From the NCBI RefSeq assembly GCF_007991635.1, contig NZ_BJYS01000041.1, positions 1 through 64,000 on the forward strand: a stretch of 64,000 nucleotides of DNA, in the 5' to 3' direction. Origin of the DNA: Adhaeribacter aerolatus (GTDB taxonomy: Bacteria > Bacteroidota > Bacteroidia > Cytophagales > Hymenobacteraceae). Positions within the stretch are counted from its first letter, which is position 1, and each line of letters starts with the position of its first letter. Positions 26,710 through 35,325 of the stretch are shown here, in pieces. The position numbers were made by a program, and so were the translations under genes. The notes beneath the pieces are model-generated. The model saw nothing but the letters and a program-made list of their open reading frames with translations, was not told where the DNA came from and searched no databases.

Positions 26710-28051
26710 ACGCCTCGAAATCGGAATATTTATCCGGCTGATTCTGCTTTTTGGCCTGATGTACGTAGCCGTTTATTACCTGGTGCACCCTTCGTACGTG
26801 CAGGTAATATTTGCGGCCTTTCTGATGGTTTTGCTGGTAGTGGAATTGGCGGGTTACGTAACGCGCAGCAACAACGAACTGGCTAAATTTATTCTGGCCG
26901 TTAAGTACCGCGACTTTTCGCAACAGTTTAACGAAAAACACACGAATCCCTCGTTAAAGCAACTGCACCACGCTTTTAACCAGATTAACAACACGTTTAA
27001 GCAACTCAGCTCCGAAAAAGAAGCCCAGTACCAATATTTGCAAACCATTCTGGAACTGATAGATACGGGTATTATTTCGTACGACGCCGAGGGCCAGGTA
27101 GAGTGGGTAAACGAATCGTTTAAGCAAACCATTGAGCTACCTTTCCTCAAAAATATTCATTCCCTACGCAAACGGAACGAGGTTTTGTACGAGGCGCTCA
27201 TGAACCTGAAACCTGGCAACAGCACTTTGGTGAAACTAACCATCGGTAAAAAAACGATGCAGTTGTTATTATCGGCTACGCTGTTTATGCTGCACGGCCG
27301 GCAACTAACGCTGATTGCGTTTAAAAACGTAAGCCACGCCCTTGATGAGACTGAGACCGAAGCCTGGCAAAAGCTGCTCCGCGTGATGACGCACGAAATC
27401 ATGAACTCCGTAGCGCCCATTGCCTCTTTAGCCGATACGCTCCGCCGCCACGTGCGGCTGGAAAAAGAAAAGGTAACCGAACCGCCCATGTACAATACCG
27501 ACCTGCTCGACGATGTAGACGAAGGCATTGGCATTATTCAGCACCGCAGCGAAGGCTTGTTAAAGTTTGCCCAGATTTACCGCAATTTCAGCAAAATAAC
27601 CAACCCTAATTTAACTACGGTTTACGTAGCCGAGCTCTTTAACAGCATCAGTGCGCTTTTAAAACACCAGCTCGAAGAAAAGAATGTAAAATTAGTTACT
27701 ACCGTTACGCCACCCGATTTGGTTTTTCAGGCCGATTCGCAGCTCATGGAGCAGGTATTAATTAACCTGTTACTGAATGCCGCCAAAGCCGTACGCCACC
27801 GTGAGAACCCGGTAGTGCAACTGGTCGGCCGCATCGGCGAAAACGAACGCGTTGCTATTGATGTCATCGACAACGGCACCGGTATTCCGCCCGAGTTGCT
27901 CGACAGCATTTTTATTCCGTTCTTCACTACCCACAAAGATGGTTCGGGCATTGGCCTGAGTTTAGCGAAACAAATAATGCATCTGCACAAAGGAAATATA
28001 CAGGTAGAATCTGTGGAAGGTGAAGGAACGGTGTTTCGGTTGCAGTTTTAG
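26699..28051 (+). CDS. Sensor histidine kinase, NtrB/NtrY-like, partner of the regulator
   Basis: 450 residues. Two closely spaced helices (IFIRLILLFGLMYVAVYYLV and VIFAAFLMVLLVVELAGYV) leave almost no periplasmic loop, so it probably senses a membrane or cytoplasmic signal. A short linker leads to a PAS-like domain (ILELIDTGIISYDAEGQVEW, ~115-215), then HisKA with the phospho-acceptor H232 in MTHEIMNSVAP, then HATPase_c with the N box (LINLLLNAAKA), G1 DNGTGIPP and G2 GSGIGLSLAKQ. The ATG at 26699 overlaps the regulator stop by 11 bases, indicating translational coupling. It should phosphorylate the regulator at 25333 and so control the ABC unit. The 3' end runs straight into the double-hairpin repeat. 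Confidence 0.93.
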   Translation: MTFKRLEIGIFIRLILLFGLMYVAVYYLVHPSYVQVIFAAFLMVLLVVELAGYVTRSNNELAKFILAVKYRDFSQQFNEKHTNPSLKQLHHAFNQINNTFKQLSSEKEAQYQYLQTILELIDTGIISYDAEGQVEWVNESFKQTIELPFLKNIHSLRKRNEVLYEALMNLKPGNSTLVKLTIGKKTMQLLLSATLFMLHGRQLTLIAFKNVSHALDETETEAWQKLLRVMTHEIMNSVAPIASLADTLRRHVRLEKEKVTEPPMYNTDLLDDVDEGIGIIQHRSEGLLKFAQIYRNFSKITNPNLTTVYVAELFNSISALLKHQLEEKNVKLVTTVTPPDLVFQADSQLMEQVLINLLLNAAKAVRHRENPVVQLVGRIGENERVAIDVIDNGTGIPPELLDSIFIPFFTTHKDGSGIGLSLAKQIMHLHKGNIQVESVEGEGTVFRLQF

Positions 28052-28060
28052 TTGTAGTAA

Positions 28061-28177
28061 GCCAATCGGGAGATTGGCTTACCGGAATATGCGTAGAGCG
28101 CTGTGCTAACTCCACGCATAACGAGGAGATTAGCTTTCTGATAAATGCGTAGCGCGTTGCGCTAACGATACGCCTAA
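28061..28177. repeat. Tandem pair of double-hairpin repeats (DH family)
   Basis: Copy 1 (28061-28121) has hairpin GCCAATCGGGAGATTGGC followed by the arm ATGCGTAGAGCGC, loop, and CTCCACGCAT. Copy 2 (28121-28177) is a degenerate repeat (GAGGAGATTAGC, then ATGCGTAGCGCG). Related copies are at 32123-32182 and 33295-33355. Being 10 bases from the kinase stop, copy 1 may also act as a transcript end. Confidence 0.7.
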
Positions 28178-28294
28178 CCTGAAAAAGTGAATATGCTAAA
28201 CCAATAGAATAAAGCGTTTTTATATGGCACTTTGGTATTTAAATAACCAACTACCAACTTTGCCTTTAAATCTTTTTTAAACTAAACCTAAAAG

Positions 28295-30346
28295 ATGCTG
28301 AAACACCCCATTAAAATTTCAGGGATTGCCTTTCTGGCAGCAAGTTCCCTCTTAACCGTAAGCTGCAACAAATCGGGCACTACGGCGCAAAACAAAGAAT
28401 TGCACTCCGGTATTATTCGCACCAACATGGATACCACAGTAGCCCCCGGTGATAATTTTACGGCTTACGTAAATGGCAACTGGGTAAAGAAAACCGCTAT
28501 TCCAGCCGATAAATCAATGTACAACGTTTTTCTAATTCTCAACGACAAAGTACAGGAAGATGTAAAAGCAATTATTGAAGCTTCGGCTAAAGGCGATTTT
28601 AAGGAAGGTTCCGAAGAACAAAAAATCGGTAATTTGTACGAGTCGTACATGGATACAAAAACCCGCGATGCATTGGGCACAAAGCCCCTGGCGCCGGAAA
28701 TGCAGAAAATCCAGGCGATTAAGGATTACAAAGATTTAGCCGGGTATTTTGCACACGCTAACAAATACGGCCTCCTGGTGCCGTTTAGTGTGGGCGTAAT
28801 GGAAGACTTTAAAAATCCGAAGCAATATATGCTGTATACCTGGCAAGGCGGATTGGGCTTACCGGAGCGCGAATATTACTTCCTGAATGATGCCAAATCG
28901 AAAGACACCCGCACCAAGTATGTAGCCCACATCGAGAAAATGTTAACGCTGGCCGGAATTGCCGATGCCAAAGCGAAAGCAGCTAAAATAATGGACCTGG
29001 AAACCCAATTAGCCGCCAAGCACATGAAAAAGGAAGATACCCGTAACATTGTGGCGCTTTACAACAAATACGCGGTAAAAGACCTGAACAACTTAATGCC
29101 CGATTTTGATTGGAATACTTTATTGCAGCAAACCGGCGCCAAAGAAGACAGCATTGTAATTACGCAGGTAGCTTATACCAAAGATTTAAATAATATTATT
29201 AAAAACACTTCCCTCGATACCTGGAAAACTTACCTGCAGTGGGGCTTAATTCACGCGGCCGCCCCTTATTTATCAACCCCGCTGGACCAGGAGAATTTTG
29301 AATTTTACGGTAAAACCCTGAATGGTACCCAAGAACAGCGGCCACAGTGGCGACGGGCTGTAGATGCGGTAAACGGCAGTTTAGGCGAAATGGTAGGCAA
29401 AGTGTACGTCGAAAAACATTTCCCGCCGGAAGCCAAAGAACGGATGGATGCCCTGGTGAAAAACTTGTTAAAAGCTTACGAATCGAGTATAAAAGAACTG
29501 GATTGGATGAGCGAAGATACCAAAAAGCAGGCGCTGGATAAATTAAGCAAGTTTACGCCTAAAATTGGCTACCCGAAAAAATGGCGCGATTACTCCAGCC
29601 TGAAAATAGCCGCAGGCGATTTATTCGGCAATATTTTGCGGGCGACCGAGTTTGAGTACAACCGCAACCTGAATAAACTAGGTAAACCCGTCGATCGCGA
29701 CGAATGGGGCATGACACCTCAGACCATTAATGCTTATTACAATCCGCCACTGAACGAAATTGTTTTCCCCGCCGCTATTCTGCAACCTCCCTTCTTTGAC
29801 ATGAACGCCGAAGATGCCGTTAATTACGGTGCTATTGGGGGCGTTATCGGGCACGAAATTGGTCACGGTTTCGACGACCAGGGCAGCACCTTTGATGGTA
29901 ACGGCGTAATGCGTAACTGGTGGACCGAAAAAGACCAGCAGGAATTTAAAAAACGGACCGGCGCTTTAGAGCAGCAATACAACGCATTTAAAGTATTTCC
30001 GGATTTAACCGTAAACGGTGCTTTTACCTTGGGCGAAAATATCGGCGACCTGGGTGGATTGAGCATTGCTTTGAAAGCCTACAAAGCCAGCTTAAACGGC
30101 AAAGAAGCACCCGTACTGGATGGCTTTACCGGCGAGCAACGGGTATTTATTGGCTGGGGACAAGCCTGGCTGAACAAAGCGCGCGAAGAAGCGTTGCGTA
30201 ACCAAATAAAAACTGATCCGCATTCACCTGCCAATTTCCGGGTAAACGGCGTAGTCCGGAACGTGCCGGAATTTTACACCGCCTTTAACGTTAAACCAAC
30301 CGACTCTTTATATTTAGCCCCGGAGAAACGTGTTAAAATCTGGTAA
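28295..30346 (+). CDS. M13-family zinc metallopeptidase lipoprotein (PepO/neprilysin-like)
   Basis: 683 residues. The signal peptide ends in a lipobox (LTVSC, Cys at ~24), so it is a lipoprotein of the cell envelope. The M13 N-terminal domain begins TTVAPGDNFTAYVNGNWVKK. The catalytic half has NAYYNPPLNEIVFPAAILQP, the zinc motif HEIGH (H520, H524), the third ligand E581 in ENIGDLGG, and the conserved C-terminal segment with HSPANFRVNG. M13 enzymes cut small peptides. Length matches the family. The gene stands alone, bounded by DH repeats upstream and a strong hairpin terminator 20 bases downstream. Motifs are intact, so it should be active; the physiological substrate is unknown. Confidence 0.95.
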   Translation: MLKHPIKISGIAFLAASSLLTVSCNKSGTTAQNKELHSGIIRTNMDTTVAPGDNFTAYVNGNWVKKTAIPADKSMYNVFLILNDKVQEDVKAIIEASAKGDFKEGSEEQKIGNLYESYMDTKTRDALGTKPLAPEMQKIQAIKDYKDLAGYFAHANKYGLLVPFSVGVMEDFKNPKQYMLYTWQGGLGLPEREYYFLNDAKSKDTRTKYVAHIEKMLTLAGIADAKAKAAKIMDLETQLAAKHMKKEDTRNIVALYNKYAVKDLNNLMPDFDWNTLLQQTGAKEDSIVITQVAYTKDLNNIIKNTSLDTWKTYLQWGLIHAAAPYLSTPLDQENFEFYGKTLNGTQEQRPQWRRAVDAVNGSLGEMVGKVYVEKHFPPEAKERMDALVKNLLKAYESSIKELDWMSEDTKKQALDKLSKFTPKIGYPKKWRDYSSLKIAAGDLFGNILRATEFEYNRNLNKLGKPVDRDEWGMTPQTINAYYNPPLNEIVFPAAILQPPFFDMNAEDAVNYGAIGGVIGHEIGHGFDDQGSTFDGNGVMRNWWTEKDQQEFKKRTGALEQQYNAFKVFPDLTVNGAFTLGENIGDLGGLSIALKAYKASLNGKEAPVLDGFTGEQRVFIGWGQAWLNKAREEALRNQIKTDPHSPANFRVNGVVRNVPEFYTAFNVKPTDSLYLAPEKRVKIW

Positions 30347-30365
30347 GTAATCTGGATTAACCATA

Positions 30366-30407
30366 AATAGAATAGCCTGTTTATCTGCATAAACAGGCTA
30401 TTCTATT
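30366..30407 (+). terminator. Strong intrinsic terminator after the M13 peptidase
   Basis: A perfect 18-base stem (AATAGAATAGCCTGTTTA and its complement) with a six-base loop TCTGCA; the stem end supplies AT-rich sequence on both strands. Confidence 0.85.
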
Positions 30408-30508
30408 TCTAATAGCAGGTTTAAAAAGCCGGAAGGAGAATTATGTTCCTCCAATCCAACGCATTAAACTACTTTTCCTAAATGGTATTCCATAGATGGG
30501 TTGATATT

Positions 30509-30625
30509 TTATCTTTTGAAAGATTCCATCTTTCAAGGTGCAGGTGCTAACTGGTAGTAAAAACCTAAGAAGCCTCCTGGCCGGCGGGCCCCGTTTGGTC
30601 ATTCGGGCTGCTCATCTTTCCTTTC
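30509..30625. repeat. Long dispersed repeat (LR), copy 1
   Basis: It starts with hairpin TTGAAAGATTCCATCTTTCA, passes through GTGCTAACTGGTAG and ends CCGTTTGGTCATTCGGGCTG followed by CTCATCT. The second, diverged copy is at 45234-45350 with the same order of landmarks. Confidence 0.55.
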
Positions 30626-30780
30626 CTCCTGCGTCGGAATGCTGCGCACCGGAAAGCCAGAAGAGCATCTTCCAAAAGGCCATCATCGCCCAAACTGATG
30701 TAGTCTGCGCTTAGCCGCTGCTTTTGCTTATTTTACCTGTTGTTAATATTACCCCTTCTTGCTTCGGTATCCACGAACAG

Positions 30781-30810
30781 TCCCCCTTTGGAGGGGGTAG
30801 GGGGAGGATT
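30781..30810. repeat. CCCCCTTTGG dispersed repeat copy
   Basis: TCCCCCTTTGGAGGGGGTAG lies at its start, with the same hairpin core as the copies at 6421, 6553, 12208 and 54161. Confidence 0.75.
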
Positions 30811-31089
30811 AACAACAGCATATAAATATCAACCAGCAACAATATCCTAAATCATACCACCCTTGCCACTCCTTATCCAAGGAGGAGATCCAAGAGCCAG
30901 CGATTATCCGGCATGATTAGCCAAAGCAGGTGCAGCACTAATTATTTTATTATATAATTAGCGGGGTTGATAAGCTTGGGCTCTGCCGAACTCCTTCCCT
31001 AATTTAGGGAAGTTGCCCGCAGGGCGGAAGGGTTAAACTCATTCAGAAGAAAAGTTTGCTGCACAGGCGAAAGCCACCGAAATAATTGC

Positions 31090-31809
31090 CTAATAATTGG
31101 TAACAACCTGACCGCTTAAAATATTGGTGTTTCCGGTAGGTGGTGTCTGAAAGCCTCTCAAAAGCAAAGAATAAGATTTACCGGCGGTTAAAGCCACATC
31201 CGAAAGGGTTAGTAAAACCTCATTCGTGCCCGTTCTTTTTATTTGAATGGTTTGATTGCCCGTTGCCACATCTTTAAACAAAGTATGCTCTTTAAAATTT
31301 AAATTTGTAGTAATAGAAGTGCCGGTGGTACCGGTAGTAGCCACATCTACAGCCGGTGCATCCGGCGACAAATGAATAATGCGCATACCAGCCTTACCAG
31401 CGGCTGGCGTCATAACGGTATCGCTTACCACCAGCACCTCCATATCCTGCAGCCGGTTTACCGCAAATACCGAATAAAGCTTATTTTCTTTAAAGGTTAA
31501 AGTAGTATCTACATAAGAATTGGCGGCATTTACCGGTGTAAATTTAAACTTTCGGCTTCCGGTAGAAAAACGCAGGTAATCAGAGTAATTATTGTATTTA
31601 AAAGGCTGTGAATTTAACCGTTGGTTATCTACTAAAATATCGAACTCCGGGGCATCCGGTGCGCCGTGATATAAAGTTACATAAGCAACCGGCGTGGGTT
31701 CCGGCGCCTCGCCCTCCTTATCTAAACAAGAGGTTAAAGAAAAAGAAAATAGGCTTAATAAAATCAGACTGGTTTTGTTGATGAATTGGTTACTAAAAAA
31801 GCTTTTCAT
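31090..31809 (-). CDS. DUF4397 domain lipoprotein
   Basis: 239 residues. The lipoprotein signal is LILLSLFSFSLTSC (Cys ~29). The mature part shows the DUF4397 pattern: VTLYHGAPDAPEFDILVDNQ, a second related module MRIIHLSPDAPAVDVATTG and a C-terminal KSYSLLLRGFQ. DUF4397 proteins are extracytoplasmic with Ig-like or beta-sandwich repeats; their function is unknown. ATG 31807-31809 is a clear start. The gene is alone on the minus strand, facing away from the M13 gene; upstream is a 450-base gap with a DH repeat. Family assignment is solid, role open. Confidence 0.88.
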   Translation of the reverse strand: MKSFFSNQFINKTSLILLSLFSFSLTSCLDKEGEAPEPTPVAYVTLYHGAPDAPEFDILVDNQRLNSQPFKYNNYSDYLRFSTGSRKFKFTPVNAANSYVDTTLTFKENKLYSVFAVNRLQDMEVLVVSDTVMTPAAGKAGMRIIHLSPDAPAVDVATTGTTGTSITTNLNFKEHTLFKDVATGNQTIQIKRTGTNEVLLTLSDVALTAGKSYSLLLRGFQTPPTGNTNILSGQVVTNY

Positions 31810-32261
31810 GAAAGGTGATAATTTGGTGATACATAATTTTTGTCCTTACCCATTAAACAGATGACCTTAGCTCTGCTTTACCTGGTACGAACACCAAAAT
31901 GACCCGCTCGTTGTAAGATAGGTTGCAAGTGCCTGGCCCGTAAACAATAAATTTACCTTATCAGGCTAGTTTACAGGAATTTAAAACAGCAGTTTTTTCA
32001 CCGACAAAAGGCTTTTAACAACGGGCAACGGTTTTAAAGAAAAAGTTTAGGGTAGGTCTTAGAATTAGGACGTTCCGGTTTACGCAAGAATATGATTTGC
32101 TTAAAATGGTGCCTACATCATCACCAACCGGGAGATTGGTTTTCTGCACACGCGTAGGGTGCTTTCGCTAATGCGGCACCTAATTGCAGCCTAATATAAG
32201 CACCCGCCTCAACCAATAGGTTAAAAAAGCAGTAATAACGAACTGTTTATTTACCCCAACG
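31810..32261. other. 452-base divergent gap before the CDF gene
   Basis: It separates the DUF4397 gene (minus) and the CDF gene (plus), so it holds both promoters, but I cannot pin them. The only recognisable element is the DH repeat at 32123-32182. Confidence 0.5.
32123..32182. repeat. Double-hairpin (DH) repeat copy
   Basis: ACCAACCGGGAGATTGGTTT (hairpin 1) is followed by CGCGTAGGGTGCTTTCGCTA and TGCGGCACC (hairpin 2, weaker). It matches the DH copies at 28061 and 33295 in order and spacing. Confidence 0.65.
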
Positions 32262-33176
32262 ATGGCAGCGTCTAAAATTCCATTATACAGTGCTCTAGTG
32301 GCTAACCTAGCCATTGCCATTACCAAATTTATTGCTGCCGGCGCAACGGGTAGTTCGGCCATGATTTCCGAGGGTATTCACTCCTTAGTAGATACCACCA
32401 ACGAAATATTGCTCTTATATGGCATTCACCGGAGTAAAAAGCCCGCCGATGCCCAACGTCCTTTTGGCTACAGCAAAGAATTATACTTCTGGGCATTTAT
32501 CGTTTCAATCTTAATATTTGGCATCGGCGGAGGCATTTCCTTTTACGAAGGTGTCACGCATTTGCAGCATCCGTCTATTATTGAAGACCCGCATTGGAAT
32601 TACCTGGTGCTGGGCATTGCTTTTGTACTCGATGGCTTTTCGTTTTTTACCGCCCAGCGCGAATTTACCCGCCAGCGGGCCGGTACACCGTTCTGGGCGG
32701 CCGTCCGGAAAAGCAAAGACCCATCTACCTTTGTGGTGTTGTTTGAAGACGCCGCTGACCTGCTTGGCCTTATTATAGCTTTTCTGGGGATATTTCTGGG
32801 CCATTATTACCAGAACCCTTATTTCGATGGCATTGCTTCGATGCTGATTGGTGTTATACTGGCTGCAATCGCAACCTTATTGCTGGTAGAAAGCCGGAGT
32901 TTGCTCATGGGCGAAACCGCCGAACCAGAAATATTGCAGCAGGCGGTGCAACTGGCGAGCAATAACCCGGCGGTTGCAAAAGTTGGACTGCCGCTCTCGA
33001 TGTACATGGGGCCGGAAGATATTATTTTGGCTATTCCCATAACCTTCCGGGATGAGGTAACGGGCCGGGAAATTACCGAAACCATTGCCCACATCCGGCA
33101 AACCATTCAACAACAAATTCCGCCGGTTAAACAAATATTTATTAATCCTACCAGCCCGACGGCTATAGATAATTAA
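32262..33176 (+). CDS. Cation diffusion facilitator (CDF) metal exporter
   Basis: 304 residues with six predicted helices. It exports divalent metal ions (Zn, Co, Fe or Mn type) across the inner membrane in exchange for protons. Visible marks are the metal-site histidine and aspartate in SEGIHSLVDTTNE (HxxxD) on helix 2, the matching acidic site in LFEDAADLLG on helix 5, and a cytoplasmic C-terminal domain (EILQQAVQLASNNPAV to QIFINPTS). In place of the usual second HxxxD it has DAAD, a pattern of a specific CDF subgroup, so the ion cannot be assigned. ATG 32262 starts it. It is an isolated transcription unit with DH repeats on both sides. Confidence 0.93.
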   Translation: MAASKIPLYSALVANLAIAITKFIAAGATGSSAMISEGIHSLVDTTNEILLLYGIHRSKKPADAQRPFGYSKELYFWAFIVSILIFGIGGGISFYEGVTHLQHPSIIEDPHWNYLVLGIAFVLDGFSFFTAQREFTRQRAGTPFWAAVRKSKDPSTFVVLFEDAADLLGLIIAFLGIFLGHYYQNPYFDGIASMLIGVILAAIATLLLVESRSLLMGETAEPEILQQAVQLASNNPAVAKVGLPLSMYMGPEDIILAIPITFRDEVTGREITETIAHIRQTIQQQIPPVKQIFINPTSPTAIDN

Positions 33177-33294
33177 GTGGCAAGCCAATTATGTACATTT
33201 TTAAATTAAGTCTTTTATCTTCTTACAAACAGGATTCGTTTCGTAAAAGATAGAGAAGTGATATCTTGGTTGTAGGTCTAATTATTTTAACATC

Positions 33295-33355
33295 GCCAAT
33301 CAGGAGATTGGCTTTCCAAAAAATGCGAAGAGCGCTTCGCTAACTCTACACATAA
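33295..33355. repeat. Double-hairpin (DH) repeat copy
   Basis: GCCAATCAGGAGATTGGC (hairpin 1), then ATGCGAAGAGCGCTTCGCTA followed by ACTCTACACAT (hairpin 2). It lies between the CDF gene and the AT-rich orphan gene. Confidence 0.7.
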
Positions 33356-33426
33356 CAGAAGAGAACTAATTAGTTTGAGTAAAAGCGTTATATTAAGATT
33401 TATAAACAATCAATAAAAAACAACAA

Positions 33427-34488
33427 TTGAAAAAAGGTAGTTATTATTTTGTCATACAATTTCCTATACCATGGCCAGTAACCAAGAATTGTGTAATAAT
33501 CAAAAGTCCTGTAGATTCTACAGAATTAATAATTTCTACCACCCCAAAGGGAAATTTAGAAGTATTAATCAATGAAAATACTGAAGATGAGATTAGGTTT
33601 AGTAGTCAGCCAATAATTTTTCAAAATTATTTTGTCATTCTTACAGTATTTTGGTCAGATAATAAAATCTCTCTTAGAATTAATGAAACTTACATAGGTC
33701 CTGTAGAATTGGTCACACCTGTTTTGGTGGAAGGTTTCAATAATGGCAGACAGGAAAACTTTCCTACGGATATAGGCTTGGTTTCATGGTTAGATGCAAA
33801 AGCTATTGACCAATGCCGAGTATGGATGGAATGGAGAATTCTAGAATACGGAAATCCTATTGCACAACCAGGCCCTAATCGAAGGTTAAAAAGCGTTCAA
33901 GAACAAACAGAAGAACTCTCCAAGGTTCTTGAACCCCTCAAATATTTTTTGCAACAACTTAAGACAGGCAATAATGTATTTTTGACAAGTCTTTTGCCGA
34001 TTTTACGTTCCTTACTTTTTTGGCCGGATAGAAAAAGTAAAAATTACAAACCATTACTTCTTAGGATAGGGGCGCTAAAAAAATTACCCCTACCTGTTTA
34101 TGCCCTTCATACAACTAAGAATTACGATAGGCCTGATTTCTTAAATATTGGGTATATCGAATATAAAAATAATATTCCAAGTATATATAAAAGTGTTAGA
34201 ACTCCACAATTAATGGATTTTCAAGAATGGCTTCATACAGAATTAATTTTTAAACCTCAGGAACCTATCGTTTTAGGAAAAAATCCATTTAGAGTAAAAG
34301 ATTTAATTTTTGAGGCAGCCAACACTATTGGAACTGCTCATTATGATCCAGACATTCCAATTCCAATTGATTATTTAAAGAACAGTTTCATCAATGAAAG
34401 AGAATTCTTCACTGAATTTATAATTAATATATCCTCTATAACTTTAGCTCTATCTAAATACGTTTTAGATTACAATAATGATAGCTAA
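33427..34488 (+). CDS. AT-rich orphan protein of unknown function
   Basis: 353 residues; I do not recognise the family. The frame opens after a stop at 33403 and has no ATG before ~residue 133, so TTG at 33427 (MKKGSYYFVIQF) is the best start. The N-terminal ~110 residues look like a beta-sandwich of the concanavalin/LamG type (FVILTVFWSDNKISLRINET). The middle is helical and charged. The C-terminal third has an EAANTIGTAHYDPDIP segment, like the short GxAH.D motif seen in some uncharacterised accessory proteins. There is no signal peptide or membrane helix, so it is probably cytoplasmic. Base composition is far more AT-rich than neighbours, and it sits next to a DH repeat and a transposase fossil, so transfer is likely. 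Confidence 0.6.
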   Translation: MKKGSYYFVIQFPIPWPVTKNCVIIKSPVDSTELIISTTPKGNLEVLINENTEDEIRFSSQPIIFQNYFVILTVFWSDNKISLRINETYIGPVELVTPVLVEGFNNGRQENFPTDIGLVSWLDAKAIDQCRVWMEWRILEYGNPIAQPGPNRRLKSVQEQTEELSKVLEPLKYFLQQLKTGNNVFLTSLLPILRSLLFWPDRKSKNYKPLLLRIGALKKLPLPVYALHTTKNYDRPDFLNIGYIEYKNNIPSIYKSVRTPQLMDFQEWLHTELIFKPQEPIVLGKNPFRVKDLIFEAANTIGTAHYDPDIPIPIDYLKNSFINEREFFTEFIINISSITLALSKYVLDYNNDS

Positions 34489-34763
34489 CCATAAATTATA
34501 TTAATAGAATCCTTTTGCATTCTTAGTTGATATTTTCTCTTAGCTAGCTAGCTAGCTAGTGCTTATCCAAAATAGATTTTAGAAATAGATGAAGACTGAA
34601 AAATCAAAATAGCGCTTCTAACCTAAAATTCTTAATCTTTAATTTCAAATTTTTAATTTGGTGAAGCACTAGTTAAATGCCACCTGATGCTCTCGCTGGC
34701 GCGAGCGTGTGCCCCTCCGCTCAAACCAAATTAATTTCTAAAATACCTTTACTACCGGCATAA
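34489..34763. other. Gap with TAGC tandem tract and AT-rich repeat
   Basis: It holds four TAGC units at 34541-34559, a stretch of the AATTTTTAATTT-type filler repeat (34626-34660) and the left REP-A copy at 34695-34710. No gene is seen. Confidence 0.5.
34695..34710. repeat. REP-A copy on the 3' side of the RAYT fossil
   Basis: GCTGGCGCGAGCGTGT is a diverged match to the REP-A core GCTGGTGCGAGCTTGT. It is oriented opposite to the copy at 35143. Confidence 0.5.
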
Positions 34764-35116
34764 TTAATAGCACTGCTATATTGCCAATGTTCGGGGGTCC
34801 GTTACAGACACAGCTTCTACTGGATTGTTATGGATGTAATATATTTTCTGGTCTATTACGGCCGCACTTCAAAGTTCTATGGGTTTATTGTGTTGCTGCC
34901 AAAAATGCCGGTTCTGAATATTACTATTCTTTAAACCAGCCCGTTCCATCATCCAAAGTAGCCACTCTCTGCGGCTTTCCTGAATATTTCCGGCTATAGC
35001 TGCTTGCAACTTCTTTGAAGTAAAAGTTTTCAGACAAACACATCGAGCTAATAAACCACTGCAAAACTGACAAAGTCCAAACCTTCTTTATTGTAAAACT
35101 TATACTTCCGGCTCAT
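34764..35116 (-). pseudogene. Decayed REP-associated tyrosine transposase (RAYT, Y1/IS200-like)
   Basis: Reading the minus strand from ATG 35116 gives MSRKYKFYNKEGLDFVSFAV, the typical RAYT N-terminus, up to TAG at 35048-35050. After a frame jump near 35030 the C-terminal part is clear: FTSKKLQAAI, ESRREWLLWMMERAG, RHFWQQHNKPIEL, then TGA (34869-34871) where a Trp is expected, then SAAVIDQKIYYIHNNPVEA. The central part with the HUH metal-binding and catalytic region is missing; intact relatives have roughly 180 residues. The gene is therefore dead. REP-A repeats lie on both sides in inverted orientation, as expected for a transposase that mobilises or generates REP elements. Confidence 0.8.
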
Positions 35117-35142
35117 AAATACTTTTGTAATTTAAGTTTTAG

Positions 35143-35167
35143 GTACGAGCGACAAGCTCGCACCAGC
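35143..35167. repeat. REP-A copy on the 5' side of the RAYT fossil
   Basis: TACGAGCGACAAGCTCGCAC lies within it. It sits 27 bases upstream of the RAYT start codon and is the inverted partner of the copy at 34695 and of the pair at 3583-3728. Confidence 0.7.
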
Positions 35168-35325
35168 GTAGATAAATAAGAAATAATTATATGTAGCTCG
35201 TTAAATATTTAAATATGGCAATATTTGATTCAGGAACGAGCTTTGCGAACCATGCGTAGAGATATAGCAGAAATTTACGTATTTAGTTGAAACTAATTTG
35301 GGCTTAGTTAGCCAGAGAACAAACC

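Larger units (their letters stand above)
30347..31089. other. 743-base gap with terminator and several repeats, no gene seen
   Basis: After the terminator it holds one copy of a ~115-base dispersed repeat (30509-30625), a CCCCCTTTGG repeat (30781-30810) and a palindrome TTCCCTAATTTAGGGAA (30995-31011). I found no coding region in any frame. Confidence 0.6.

Noticed and set aside
34781-34999. 72-codon plus-strand open frame
   Set aside because: It is the antisense shadow of the RAYT transposase remnant, whose minus-strand translation is clearly family-like.
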